The position numbers and the translations under genes are program-made. Positions 34,457 to 43,049 of a DNA stretch of 64,000 nt are shown piece by piece. This DNA comes from JASLCR01 sp964619585 (GTDB taxonomy: Bacteria; Patescibacteriota; Saccharimonadia; Saccharimonadales; Saccharimonadaceae): the NCBI GenBank assembly GCA_964619585.1, contig CAZUCO010000001.1, positions 310,001-374,000 on the forward strand, read 5' to 3'. Position 1 is the first letter of the stretch. Each line of letters starts with the position of its first letter. The notes below the pieces were generated by a model. That model had not been told where the DNA came from and made no database searches. It saw only the letters and a program-made list of their open reading frames with translations.

Positions 34457-34480
34457 GTTATCCCCACTTATGTGGATAAC
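34457..34480. promoter_or_regulatory. Inverted pair of DnaA-box-like sites
   Basis: GTTATCC (34457-34463) and GGATAAC (34474-34480) form an inverted repeat containing TTATCCCCA on the plus strand and a perfect TTATCCACA on the minus strand, about 35 bases upstream of the mraZ -35 box. Confidence 0.5.
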
Positions 34481-34498
34481 TCTTACGCTTATCAGAGA

Positions 34499-34526
34499 AA
34501 ATAGCCCCTATTAGTAGAGGCTATTT
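34499..34526 (-). terminator. Intrinsic terminator of the 34551 gene
   Basis: AAATAGCC (34499-34506) and GGCTATTT (34519-34526) form an 8-bp stem; on the minus strand it runs into TATTTTCTC. Confidence 0.7.
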
Positions 34527-34550
34527 GAAGCAAAAACTTGTCTCAACTAC

Positions 34551-34766
34551 TTAGCGACCGATAAACAAATGTACAAGCTGAGCATCATACTGGCTTGTAA
34601 CCTGCAGCATGACCCATAGAATCACGACAAATAGGTTAGCTGCAATCGACACAATTAGTAGCGCATCTTTCGCATCTTGCCCAGTCTGAAAGACCGCTAT
34701 TGTATCTTGTTCTTGAGTTGATTTAGTAGTTGCTTTTGTAGTTGTTGATTTTGCTGTTCGTTTCAT
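34551..34766 (-). CDS. Small single-pass membrane protein, unknown
   Basis: 71 residues: a Thr/Lys-rich polar N terminus (about 25 residues), then one membrane helix (ALLIVSIAANLFVVILWVML near 35-54) and a short tail. No family recognised. It has its own promoter and terminator. The ATG stands 9 bases after the -10 box with no ribosome binding site. Confidence 0.7.
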   Translation of the reverse strand: MKRTAKSTTTKATTKSTQEQDTIAVFQTGQDAKDALLIVSIAANLFVVILWVMLQVTSQYDAQLVHLFIGR

Positions 34767-34775
34767 AATAATACT

Positions 34776-34804
34776 ATGCTAGCATAAGCATTATAATATG
34801 TCAA
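34776..34804 (-). promoter_or_regulatory. Promoter of the 34551 gene
   Basis: Minus strand TTGACA (34804-34799), 17-base spacer, TAGCAT (34781-34776); the palindrome ATGCTAGCAT spans the -10 box. Confidence 0.65.
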
Positions 34805-34815
34805 TTGATCACCCC

Positions 34816-36069
34816 TTACTTTTGAAACTGTTTCAGGAGTTTGCTCCACCACTCAGCACTAGGGCGAACAGTACGTTCTTTTGTCTTGGAATCAACCGCC
34901 ACGAGACCGAATTCGGGCCAAAATCCTTGAGCCCATTCAAAATTATCGAGTAGACTCCAGTGGAAATAGCCCTGTAGTTTCACTCCCCGATCAAGCGCAT
35001 TTGCCATAGCAATCATCGTTTTACCAATCCACCACTTACGTGAGGCATCTTCACGGTCTGCAAGTCCATTCTCGGTAATAATGATGGGAAGCTTATATTT
35101 ATCAGAGAGCCGTTCTAGAACATACTCGATATTTTCCGGCTGCATATCCCAACCCAAGTCACTCAAATGCGTGTCGGGATTATGGACGCGATAGCCATAC
35201 ACCCGGTCACAGAAATAGTAATTCAGCCCAATAAAATCACAAGTTCGTTTTACCTGTGACAGAACGAAATCATCTTTGAAATACTGTAACACTCTCGCAC
35301 TAAAGCGAGATAATATCGCATCATCACCGGCATACACATACGATGAGTTCTTTGCGATCGATACTCTGTAGCGACGATTGAGTCTGTGAATCATTTTGGC
35401 ACTCTTATTGTGGGCGTGGATTAGATTCTTCAGTACAATGTAGCCCTTGAAAAAACTCTGTCGATTTGGTGGCCAGTGTCCTTTGACGTAGCTCTCCCAA
35501 GCATAGACCTCTGGCTCATTGATAGTGATGACATAGCGAACGTCTTTTCCAATCTCGCTGAGGATTTTTTCAGCAAACCGAACAAAATACCTTACGTTTC
35601 GACGCTTCTCGAAGCCACCCAACTCAGCAAACCAGACCGGTACCGTAAAGTGAAATAGGGTTACCATTGGCTCAATACCCTTCTGTCGTAAGTCTTGGAT
35701 ATAGCGCTTATAGTGTTCGATTGCCTCCGCATTCCATGCACCCTCTGCCGGCTCAACACGCGACCATTCAATACTAAAGCGAAACGCATTGAGACCTAAA
35801 GACTTCGCTATAGCAAAATCTTCCCCGTAGCGATTGTAGTGGTCGACAGCTTCCCCGGATATGTAGTTATTTGGATCTTTTGCCTGGGACTTGATTGTTT
35901 TCCATTGACCAAGATCATCAAAATGATATTCAGCTTGAGCAGCGAGGCTTTTGGCATTCTCAAGTTCCCATACTGTCCACTGATTATGTTGATTGCCCTC
36001 AACTTGATGTGCCGAGACCGAAGCACCCCATAAAAATTTCTTTGGAAATCGTAGTCGTGACTTCTGCAT
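34816..36069 (-). CDS. Family 1 glycoside hydrolase (beta-glucosidase-like)
   Basis: 417 residues. GH1 features: FLWGASVSAHQVEGNQ at the start, RFSIEWSRVEP near 95, the acid/base Glu in TINEPEVYAW near 162 and the nucleophile Glu in IITENGL near 335, then FHWSLLDNFEWAQGF near 370. It hydrolyses beta-linked sugars, perhaps scavenging host or environmental disaccharides. No signal peptide, so cytoplasmic. AGGAGG stands before the ATG. Confidence 0.95.
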   Translation of the reverse strand: MQKSRLRFPKKFLWGASVSAHQVEGNQHNQWTVWELENAKSLAAQAEYHFDDLGQWKTIKSQAKDPNNYISGEAVDHYNRYGEDFAIAKSLGLNAFRFSIEWSRVEPAEGAWNAEAIEHYKRYIQDLRQKGIEPMVTLFHFTVPVWFAELGGFEKRRNVRYFVRFAEKILSEIGKDVRYVITINEPEVYAWESYVKGHWPPNRQSFFKGYIVLKNLIHAHNKSAKMIHRLNRRYRVSIAKNSSYVYAGDDAILSRFSARVLQYFKDDFVLSQVKRTCDFIGLNYYFCDRVYGYRVHNPDTHLSDLGWDMQPENIEYVLERLSDKYKLPIIITENGLADREDASRKWWIGKTMIAMANALDRGVKLQGYFHWSLLDNFEWAQGFWPEFGLVAVDSKTKERTVRPSAEWWSKLLKQFQK

Positions 36070-36101
36070 GTCCTCCTATTATACCATCGAAAAAATAGCG
36101 C

Positions 36102-37616
36102 CTATGACACAACATCTTTGCCAAAATGCTTTTGAAGACGCATCTTTATTGAGCCAACATGGCGACCCAGTACAGCACTAAGCTGCTCAAGATCTTTTCC
36201 GTTTTGAAATTCCTGCTTCAAAAGAACATCATCAGCTTTTTCCCACGGCTTATATGCATTTGGATAGACTTCCCGCATCTTAGCAATCTTTTCGCTCCAT
36301 GCTGCGCTATTTGTCTTTTTTGATGTCACTGTTGTTTCTATCGGTTTTTCCATAAGATACGCGTATTTCTTGGCGTCAGCTGCCGATTGGTCACGCAGCG
36401 TTTGATCGATATCAAGTGCTATCTCACTCACACGAAGCGCCATTTGGTTAATCCCCACTAACCATAGTTTCTCAAGACGTTTCACCCGGCTAAGTGCAAC
36501 GTAGCCCATACCTTCCACAAATGCACGCCGTAAATCAATCCGAGCACTATCGAGCGTCATACCCTGACTTTTATGAACCGTTATTGCCCATGCAAGACGC
36601 AGGGGGATTTGAGTGATGCTTGCCCGTTTCTTGTCGCCATCACGGAGCTCCCACGTCTCAGGCTGCATCGTAACCGTCTTGCCATTCTGAAACTCCACAA
36701 CAGGATAGTCACTCCCCTTTTCGAACTCAACCACCTTACCGAGGCTGCCGTTTACATACTTACGATCTTGTGAGTTCTTGACTGCCATGACAAATGCACC
36801 TTGTTTTAGACTCAACACACTTGGAGCAAGAACTGACCGCTGCAGATTCTCAACATAATTAGCACTTCCTGTTGTTGTCTGAGAATAGCTCACTTCATCA
36901 CCTTCAAGTTGACGTAGACGAGCCTGGTTTATGGCATCAACATCGATATTAATCGTATGAAGCTCAGTCATATCACCTGCGACCTCATCTTCGGTAGCCA
37001 CACGACTTAGGAGGGTTTCAGCATGACGGCGACGAACATCACCTTGACGCATCGCCTCGAGAATCTCAAGTAGTTGCTCATCCTCTTGACGATGCTGCTC
37101 TTCAAGATAACAAACTGTTGGCTGCAGCTCTGCCCACACCATAGCATTAACTACAAAGCTGCCTTCTCTCGAATCATCCCTATTGACAGGTGGCAGCTGA
37201 AAGAAGTCACCACTCATTATCACTTGGATACCCCCAAATGGCGTATCCGGTTGTTTCCGCACCTGACGACATATCTCATCAACCATATCAAGTCGATAGT
37301 CATGCAGCATCGAAATCTCATCGATAATCAGGACATCAGTCTTTTCAATAATTTCGCGCCTTCCCTTTGACAGATGCTCGACAAATTGGCCCGGAAGTTC
37401 ATCATGTATTCCGATGCCGCTCCAGCTATGGATAGTGGTACCCCCAAGATGTGTAGCAGCGAGACCGGTAGTAGCTGTGATTGAGACATGCTTTCCCTGG
37501 TGTTTTGCAAGCTTCACAAATTGATTGAGCACGTAGGTCTTGCCAGACCCGGCCGGACCAGTCAAGAGAGCGCTATGGCCATCAAGCAGGATCTGTAGAG
37601 CAAGAGATTGTTTCAT
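36102..37616 (-). CDS. Pif1/RecD-like superfamily 1B helicase
   Basis: 504 residues. Walker A TGPAGSGKTYVL near residue 19, the DEAD-like LIIDEISMLHD near 96, IQVIMSGDFFQLPP near 126, and the UvrD-C-like end AITVHKSQGMTLDSARIDL near 350 with YVALSRVKRLEKLWL near 372. These define a Pif1-type 5'-3' DNA helicase. A C-terminal helical part (PNAYKPWEKADDVLLKQEF) looks like a small DNA-binding add-on found in related helicases. TATACT lies 8 bases before the ATG. Confidence 0.92.
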   Translation of the reverse strand: MKQSLALQILLDGHSALLTGPAGSGKTYVLNQFVKLAKHQGKHVSITATTGLAATHLGGTTIHSWSGIGIHDELPGQFVEHLSKGRREIIEKTDVLIIDEISMLHDYRLDMVDEICRQVRKQPDTPFGGIQVIMSGDFFQLPPVNRDDSREGSFVVNAMVWAELQPTVCYLEEQHRQEDEQLLEILEAMRQGDVRRRHAETLLSRVATEDEVAGDMTELHTINIDVDAINQARLRQLEGDEVSYSQTTTGSANYVENLQRSVLAPSVLSLKQGAFVMAVKNSQDRKYVNGSLGKVVEFEKGSDYPVVEFQNGKTVTMQPETWELRDGDKKRASITQIPLRLAWAITVHKSQGMTLDSARIDLRRAFVEGMGYVALSRVKRLEKLWLVGINQMALRVSEIALDIDQTLRDQSAADAKKYAYLMEKPIETTVTSKKTNSAAWSEKIAKMREVYPNAYKPWEKADDVLLKQEFQNGKDLEQLSAVLGRHVGSIKMRLQKHFGKDVVS

Positions 37617-37645
37617 TACCTTCTAGTATAACAATCCTGTTGGCA

Positions 37646-38134
37646 TTATCTTATGAGATCGAGAACTTTTCGTCGTATCTTACCAATACGAGATTGCTGG
37701 CTAGATCGAATATGGACATCATTGTCACTAAATACAGACCCAAGGCGCTCCGCTATTTTCTCAGCAGACTCGTAGAAATGATGTACATGATCCGCACCGT
37801 GAGTCCAGCTCCTGTGATACTCTACTTCCCCGTCATGAATCGTGAAAAAATATGCTGTTACACCAGAACCGTCAGCAGACACAATTCGGCGAAGCTTTGC
37901 ACTGTCAGTTTCGAGGACCCTATCTGTCCAGTGACCTGTCGATCTTGGGTCTTCAAGTAATAATTTGTTGGCAAGCACTACAAGATGAGCAACCGCTGCC
38001 CGCTCCAGCTGCTCAGCCTCAAGTTGACGATAATACGATGCAAGCCCGTCATCTTCATATGCCTGCCCTGTCACGATATTGATAGGATACGGGCTAGGCT
38101 CAGGCTCTGGTTCAGGTGGGGAAATTTCACGCAT
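37646..38134 (-). CDS. Hypothetical soluble protein
   Basis: 162 residues, no signal or membrane segment, acidic Pro/Glu-rich N terminus (PPEPEPEPSPYP). The middle contains HDGEVEYHRSWTHGADHVHHF with several His residues. No family recognised. It follows DUF427 at 9 bases and may be co-transcribed. Confidence 0.7.
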   Translation of the reverse strand: MREISPPEPEPEPSPYPINIVTGQAYEDDGLASYYRQLEAEQLERAAVAHLVVLANKLLLEDPRSTGHWTDRVLETDSAKLRRIVSADGSGVTAYFFTIHDGEVEYHRSWTHGADHVHHFYESAEKIAERLGSVFSDNDVHIRSSQQSRIGKIRRKVLDLIR

Positions 38135-38143
38135 ATCCGTAAG

Positions 38144-38446
38144 CTACTCAGTAACCTGAACTCCGTTCCAAAATGCAACATAATCTGCAAAATCATGTCG
38201 TACGCGTTCAACCGAACCTTCTTTTGGCTCAGGATAATACCACGCTCCAAAGTCATTTACCTTATCACCGACCACAATATCGTAATAGCTAGCCTCCCCT
38301 TTCCAGTGGCAGGTGGTGTGATGGTCGCTATCCCTAAAAAACTCTTTTTTTAAGCTCATAGGTGGAAAGTACCAGTTCCCTTCAATGCGAATCAAGTCCT
38401 CTTTTGGCGCTTCTGCAATTACCGCACCACTCCAAACGGCTTTCAT
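38144..38446 (-). CDS. DUF427 domain protein
   Basis: 100 residues covering one DUF427 unit: VWSGAVIAEAPKEDLIRIEGNWYFP, the TTCHWKGEASYYDIVVGD motif near residue 44 and WYYPEPKEGS near 69. The function of DUF427 is not established. The start codon overlaps the last base of the cupredoxin gene, implying coupling. Confidence 0.92.
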   Translation of the reverse strand: MKAVWSGAVIAEAPKEDLIRIEGNWYFPPMSLKKEFFRDSDHHTTCHWKGEASYYDIVVGDKVNDFGAWYYPEPKEGSVERVRHDFADYVAFWNGVQVTE

Positions 38447-38913
38447 TACTGAGTTACCGTCAGCTGCCCAGTAAATTCATCGTGAATGTGATCGTGGAAG
38501 CCCCATGTGCCAACTTTTGTCGGTGTAAATGTAGCTGTCTCACCAGGAGCTAACACCTTCAAATTGAGCTCTGTCTCCTCAGTATGAGTAGGGTGATCAT
38601 TGCTTGAGAATTGCAGCTGCATCGTTGAAGCGTTCTTTACCTCCACTACTTGCCCAGCTTTTGCGGTATAGCTCGCTGGCGCAAACCCTGCATCGGTGAA
38701 GTTAATTCGAACTACTGAAGAGTCTGTTTTGTCCTGTGATGTATTTGTTTGTGGTGACTGATTGGTCATCGTCGACTCAGCCTTACCATCTTGCTCTGTT
38801 TTATATGTCGATCGATTTGCCGCTACCGCATATATGGCTGCTCCGACCATTGCCACAGCCACCAGAGCGACGACTACCCAAACTATCTTGTTACTATTTC
38901 CTTTTTGCTCCAT
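38446..38913 (-). CDS. Membrane-anchored cupredoxin-like protein
   Basis: 155 residues: one N-terminal membrane helix (IVWVVVALVAVAMVGAAIYAV near 10-30), a Thr/Gln/Asp-rich linker and a beta-sandwich resembling cupredoxin_1 (DAGFAPASYTAKAGQVVEVKN). His residues lie in NDHPTHTE and FHDHIHDEF, but the usual type 1 copper Cys is missing, so copper binding, if any, would be altered. Start at 38913 (MEQKGN). It sits next to a ferric-reductase-like membrane protein, suggesting shared metal or electron traffic outside the membrane. Confidence 0.82.
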   Translation of the reverse strand: MEQKGNSNKIVWVVVALVAVAMVGAAIYAVAANRSTYKTEQDGKAESTMTNQSPQTNTSQDKTDSSVVRINFTDAGFAPASYTAKAGQVVEVKNASTMQLQFSSNDHPTHTEETELNLKVLAPGETATFTPTKVGTWGFHDHIHDEFTGQLTVTQ

Positions 38914-38927
38914 ATATCCTCCCAATA

Positions 38928-39551
38928 TCACACCTTATGCCTGTGATCATACTTCCAATTATACACCCACGCTACTACGAGAGTTGCTCCAAGCACCCAC
39001 CAGAGCCCCGCATACCAACCACCCGAAACCTCACGTCCAAGTATAGTCGCATGAACAAAAATTGCCCCCATAGCAACTATCTGTCCATATTCGACCCATC
39101 GCCACCACGAACGGTCACTATACCATCGCCTCAGCTCAAATAGCAGAAATACTACGAGACAGATCATACCAAGTACTGCAAACCAGCCTTCAAGCGATCC
39201 ATACGCCGCAAAGTAGTTGGCAGGAGGAAGACCGAGTCCCGCAGCAATAAGACTATAGTTCAAGAGTAGAGGATGGGCCACGATAAGAAGCAGTACGAGT
39301 CCTGTAGAAATTGTCCAGTAGAGTGTCTTTTTCGGTCGCTCGTACCCCACCCACCGTCTCAATGAGCCTAAAGTGTAATGACTCCACATAAGCCCAAAAG
39401 CAACAAGACCAAGTAGTGGGAACAAGTCGAGTGGCGTCAGAGCGCTTCTGCCAATGTCACGACTCAGGATCCAGGCCAGACCGGCCATGAGAGATATTAC
39501 AGCTCCAACTAGCCACTCTACTGGCTCAAAATTTTGCCGCAGCCAGATCTT
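38928..39551 (-). CDS. Ferric-reductase-like transmembrane protein
   Basis: 207 residues with six membrane helices. The His pairs in LMWSHYTLGSLRRWVGY and VAHPLLLNYSL, and HATILGREV near 170, sit where haem-ligating His occur in ferric-reductase-like domains (MsrQ-like). No flavin domain is attached. Start at 39551 lies 17 bases after the upstream stop; the frame to 39581 would overlap that gene. Likely moves electrons across the membrane together with the cupredoxin-like neighbour. Confidence 0.75.
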   Translation of the reverse strand, partial: KIWLRQNFEPVEWLVGAVISLMAGLAWILSRDIGRSALTPLDLFPLLGLVAFGLMWSHYTLGSLRRWVGYERPKKTLYWTISTGLVLLLIVAHPLLLNYSLIAAGLGLPPANYFAAYGSLEGWFAVLGMICLVVFLLFELRRWYSDRSWWRWVEYGQIVAMGAIFVHATILGREVSGGWYAGLWWVLGATLVVAWVYNWKYDHRHKV

Positions 39552-39568
39552 CATACTGATACTATACC

Positions 39569-40174
39569 CTACCGCTCGCAAGCGATGCCATCATTGTCTC
39601 GATCGAGTTTACTCTGATAGCTTGGATCGCTGCGCTTAATATCGAACACACCTGCATTGAACGCTTCTGTACAGTTTGCAAATGTCCGACCAGTCGTTGA
39701 CTTACTTGTTGTTTGTTTCGCCACCTTCTCCTTTGATTCTTTGCTCGCAACTGCTGCCTGATCTTTGTTGATTGCCTGTTTTTCGCCATCCGGCTGAGTT
39801 TGCACGGGTGAATATTTGCCATTCTGATCAAGCTGCGGTTTGTTTGTTGCCACAAAACCAAAGAAACCGAGCCAAACCACAAATAGTCCGATAAGCGCCT
39901 TTGCCCATGGTGACTGCTTAAATCCTTCAGGGTCGTTGAAGTACCATACAGCAATCGCTACTGCTGGAATGATTGGCAAACACACCAACCATAGCAACCA
40001 CCCTACAAGAATACGTCGACTACTTGTCCAATTTTGATAACGATTCTTTGTGAGCGGAAATCGACTCAGTATCCATATTGCCGGCACCAGAAAAAAGCCC
40101 GGTTTTGCATTCTTTGCTCGCTCTGTCTCTACGCGTTTCGCTTCATCGACTGCATTTACCTTTTGACCTGGCAT
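39569..40174 (-). CDS. Membrane protein with C-terminal excalibur domain
   Basis: 201 residues. Two hydrophobic segments (LVGWLLWLVCLPIIPAVAIAV near 55-75 and ALIGLFVVWLGFFGFVA near 87-104), a Lys/Gln/Thr-rich linker, then an excalibur motif at the C terminus with FANCTEAFNAG and DRDNDGIACER, a calcium-binding extracellular domain. GGAGGATG precedes ATG 40174. It is the first gene of the minus-strand cluster that ends with DUF427. Confidence 0.85.
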   Translation of the reverse strand: MPGQKVNAVDEAKRVETERAKNAKPGFFLVPAIWILSRFPLTKNRYQNWTSSRRILVGWLLWLVCLPIIPAVAIAVWYFNDPEGFKQSPWAKALIGLFVVWLGFFGFVATNKPQLDQNGKYSPVQTQPDGEKQAINKDQAAVASKESKEKVAKQTTSKSTTGRTFANCTEAFNAGVFDIKRSDPSYQSKLDRDNDGIACER

Positions 40175-40189
40175 ATCATCCTCCACTTA

Positions 40190-40218
40190 TTGTTGCCGCT
40201 ATTATAGGAGCGTATACT
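40190..40218 (+). promoter_or_regulatory. Promoter of the EF-hand protein gene
   Basis: TTGTTG (40190-40195), 17-base spacer, TATACT (40213-40218); AAAGGAGG follows before the ATG at 40244. Confidence 0.7.
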
Positions 40219-40243
40219 AAAAATGTAAATAAAGGAGGAATCA

Positions 40244-40483
40244 ATGAGTCTGCTAGATGACATTAAAGCAAAGGTTGACGCAAACGGAGACGGTAAACTG
40301 AGTGTTGATGACCTAAACCAGCTAAAAGATCAGTTACCCGCTGATAAGTTCGATGAATTGAAGCGGATGGCTGATCAAAATGATGACGGCAAGATCAATG
40401 CTGAAGATCTCAAGAATTTTGATCTTGGTAACGTGCTGAGCGATGCCAAGGATACACTTGGCGGCATGTTCGGCAAGAAATAA
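40244..40483 (+). CDS. Small EF-hand calcium-binding protein
   Basis: 79 residues with two canonical EF-hand loops: DANGDGKLSVDD near residue 12 and DQNDDGKINAED near 44, both with Asp/Asn at calcium positions and Gly at position 6. The C terminus is hydrophobic-glycine-rich. Cytoplasmic by lack of a signal peptide. AAAGGAGG is placed 8 bases before the ATG. Confidence 0.9.
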   Translation: MSLLDDIKAKVDANGDGKLSVDDLNQLKDQLPADKFDELKRMADQNDDGKINAEDLKNFDLGNVLSDAKDTLGGMFGKK

Positions 40484-40491
40484 ATACCATG

Positions 40492-40524
40492 AAAGAGGGC
40501 ACCCCTGAGTTGCGCCTTCTTTTC
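40492..40524 (+). terminator. Terminator of the EF-hand gene
   Basis: An imperfect stem GAAAGAGGGCA / TGCGCCTTCTTTTC with a following T-rich stretch. Confidence 0.5.
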
Positions 40525-40528
40525 ATTT

Positions 40529-41191
40529 CTATTTTGCGGACTTCACAATGTATGGCTCTCCACCAACAAACTGCAGTTCTCCATCTTGCACAACGATCGC
40601 TTGATCGTCACGTAATGCATGCAAATCATGCCCAAGATTGCTCGCAACTTTTTGAAGTGTGTCAAATTGATACTTTGGCAAGCCAGATGACCCCATATGT
40701 GGACGAAAGATAATATCTATGAGGCCGAGGTAATCTCCTACCTCAAATGTTTTGGTCTTGGCGTATATATCAAGATATTGTTTGCTTGTCGCACGTCGTG
40801 TAAGTACCATTGAGCCTGCCGAGCTACCAACATATACTTTCCTTTCACCCAGTATCTCATCAAGAAGCTTGTCAAAGCCCGTTTTCTGAAAAAGGTACAT
40901 CAAATAGTCAGGATTACCTCCAACGACATAAATCACATCCATTGGAGCAACTCGCTCACGCACTTCATCAGGCGTTAGCACAAACAGATCAACAAAATCA
41001 ATCTTGCCACCTACATACCGTGCAAGATCACTTAGCTCTGCAATCTTCCAGCGCTTATCACCCTCTTCGACGACCGATGCTTCATCAATCACAGCAACAT
41101 TGATCTCTTTGAGAGATTTACCAACGAGGTCAGACAATGACCGTGCCAACTCCTCAGTCCTTATACCAGCTGACGTTAGTAGTAATTTCAT
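40529..41191 (-). CDS. Peptidase E-like (S51, dipeptidase E family) protein
   Basis: 220 residues with a class I glutamine-amidotransferase-like fold: KLLLTSAGIRTEEL at the start, IYVVGGNPDYLMYLF near 87, the nucleophile elbow YVGSSAGSMVL near 119 and RPHMGSSG near 162. Peptidase E cleaves Asp-containing dipeptides, but many relatives lack proof. AAAGGAG is located upstream of the ATG. Confidence 0.88.
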   Translation of the reverse strand: MKLLLTSAGIRTEELARSLSDLVGKSLKEINVAVIDEASVVEEGDKRWKIAELSDLARYVGGKIDFVDLFVLTPDEVRERVAPMDVIYVVGGNPDYLMYLFQKTGFDKLLDEILGERKVYVGSSAGSMVLTRRATSKQYLDIYAKTKTFEVGDYLGLIDIIFRPHMGSSGLPKYQFDTLQKVASNLGHDLHALRDDQAIVVQDGELQFVGGEPYIVKSAK

Positions 41192-41276
41192 AAGCTAACT
41201 CCTTTGGCAATATCAAATTGCGATAAAACTTTCATATGAATCATTATAACTCTACACAATATGAGATAATCAGTAC

Positions 41277-41573
41277 ATGAGTGAGTATGCTTGGATTCGC
41301 ACTATTCATAAGCTCGCTGATCAAAATCCTGATAGAGTCTCTGAATTGGCCTATGATATCAACAAACGACTTGACGATGCTCAAAGCAAGGAGCCCAGTC
41401 TAGTCTCTTTTCGTGAGCTCGCTTGGTGCCAAGCCTACATTCATCAACTTTCAAAAATCGCTATCGGTCAAGAACCAGCCAGCAATGGTCCACTCGTGCA
41501 ACTATTCCCGGGTATGGATAGTGGCTTACCTATGCGGCCCGTGTTTTATGCAGACATGGAAATACTAGACTGA
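41277..41573 (+). CDS. Hypothetical helical protein
   Basis: 98 residues, mainly helical (WIRTIHKLADQNPDRVSELA), no membrane segment. GATAAT lies 6 bases before the ATG, no ribosome binding site, an apparently leaderless start. Not recognised. Confidence 0.6.
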   Translation: MSEYAWIRTIHKLADQNPDRVSELAYDINKRLDDAQSKEPSLVSFRELAWCQAYIHQLSKIAIGQEPASNGPLVQLFPGMDSGLPMRPVFYADMEILD

Positions 41574-41596
41574 TACGCATGACTACTCTGGCGAGT

Positions 41597-42949
41597 CTAT
41601 AGTCCTAATAATTCTTCAATCTCTACTCGTCGTTGCTCAGTTGTGTCGCGATCACGCACTGTAACAGTGCCGTCACCTTCAATCGTCTCAAAGTCAATCA
41701 CTACACAATACGGTGTACCGATCTCATCCTGACGACGATAGCGTTTACCAATGTTGCCATTGTCATCCCACATGACTGCACCGTGCTTTTTCTTGAGTGC
41801 CGCGTACACTTCACGCGCCCTTTCGACAAGCTCTGGCTTATTTTTTAGTAGCGGTGATACCGCATACTTCACGGGTGCAAGGTGATGTGGAAATTTCATC
41901 ACCACTCGCTTTTCACCATTCACTTCATCTTCAGTATAGGCGCTTGAGAGTACTGCCATGAGTGCTCGCTCTACACCAAAGCTTGGTTCGATCACATGCG
42001 GAACAAATTTTGTGTTCGTTCCCTTCACAGTATATTCCATACTTTTGTTTGCCACCCGCTGAATATTACCTAAATCAAAATCAGTACGGTAAGCTAGCCC
42101 CAGAAGTTCTTCTTTGCCAATTGGGAAATCAAACTCAATATCAACAGTCCGTTTTGAGTAGTGAGCTCGATCTTCTTCTGATACCTCTAATTCGTGTATT
42201 CGGTCTTCTGGTAGACCAAGTAGCTGAAGGAATTCATGAATTGATGCAAGTAAGGCTTCAAACGATTCTTGCCACTTATCTGGATCAACAAAGTACTCAA
42301 TCTCCATCTGCTCAAACTCACGCGAGCGGAAGACGAAATCACGTGGGCTAATCTCATTACGAAATGCCTTACCCTGCTGCGCAATACCAAATGGCAGGTC
42401 TGGGTAAAAAGCATCGACCACGTTTTTGAAGTTCGTAAAGATACCTTGGGCCGTCTCTGGACGAAGGTAGCTCACTGATTTCTCATCAGACACAGGACCA
42501 ACATGGGTTGTGAACATCATATTAAATGTACGCGATTCAGAGAGTGGATTGCCATCTGGACTTTTGATGTCGTTGGCTTTGATAGCTTCATCCATCTGCC
42601 CCATTGTCATACCGTCTGGATTAACACCATTGTCCTTGAGGAGATGGTCAGTACGATACCGCCGCTTATTCACTGTATCTTCACAAAGTGGGTCAACAAA
42701 GGTATCGACATGGCCACTCGCCTGCCACACCTTCTGATTCATCAAAATCGCTGCGTCCACACCATACATATCCTCACGCTGTTCGACAAAGAAATCCCAC
42801 CAGAGATTCATAATATTTCGCTTTAAGGTTACTCCAAGTGGACCATAGTCCCAAGTACCGCTGAGACCCCCATACACATCTGAGCCTTGATAAATAAACC
42901 CACGGCGTTTTGCCAGGGAGACAATGTCTTCTAGTTTTGCTTTTTCCAT
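41597..42949 (-). CDS. glyQS: Glycyl-tRNA synthetase, single-chain class II type
   Basis: 450 residues. Class II motifs: GSDVYGGLSGTWDYGPLG near residue 22, YLRPETAQGIFTNFKN near 173, FRNEISPRDFVFRSREFEQ near 208, and VIEPSFGVERAL motif 3 near 325. This alpha2-type enzyme is the one found in archaea, eukaryotes and several bacterial groups, unlike the alpha2beta2 form. Start at 42949 is backed by TATACT 7 bases upstream and no ribosome binding site. C-terminal anticodon domain is present (GTPYCVVIDFE). Confidence 0.96.
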   Translation of the reverse strand: MEKAKLEDIVSLAKRRGFIYQGSDVYGGLSGTWDYGPLGVTLKRNIMNLWWDFFVEQREDMYGVDAAILMNQKVWQASGHVDTFVDPLCEDTVNKRRYRTDHLLKDNGVNPDGMTMGQMDEAIKANDIKSPDGNPLSESRTFNMMFTTHVGPVSDEKSVSYLRPETAQGIFTNFKNVVDAFYPDLPFGIAQQGKAFRNEISPRDFVFRSREFEQMEIEYFVDPDKWQESFEALLASIHEFLQLLGLPEDRIHELEVSEEDRAHYSKRTVDIEFDFPIGKEELLGLAYRTDFDLGNIQRVANKSMEYTVKGTNTKFVPHVIEPSFGVERALMAVLSSAYTEDEVNGEKRVVMKFPHHLAPVKYAVSPLLKNKPELVERAREVYAALKKKHGAVMWDDNGNIGKRYRRQDEIGTPYCVVIDFETIEGDGTVTVRDRDTTEQRRVEIEELLGL

Positions 42950-42969
42950 CTGTAGAAGTATAGCATAAT

Positions 42970-42998
42970 TTGTTATGTAATAAATTTTATGATATAAT
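42970..42998 (+). promoter_or_regulatory. Promoter of the 43050 orphan gene
   Basis: TTGTTA (42970-42975), 17-base spacer, TATAAT (42993-42998). It is divergent from the glyQS leaderless promoter at 42957-42962. Confidence 0.75.
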
Positions 42999-43049
42999 AG
43001 ATTTATTCTACGTAACACTGTCAATCCTATCGAAATGAGGTGATGTGAC

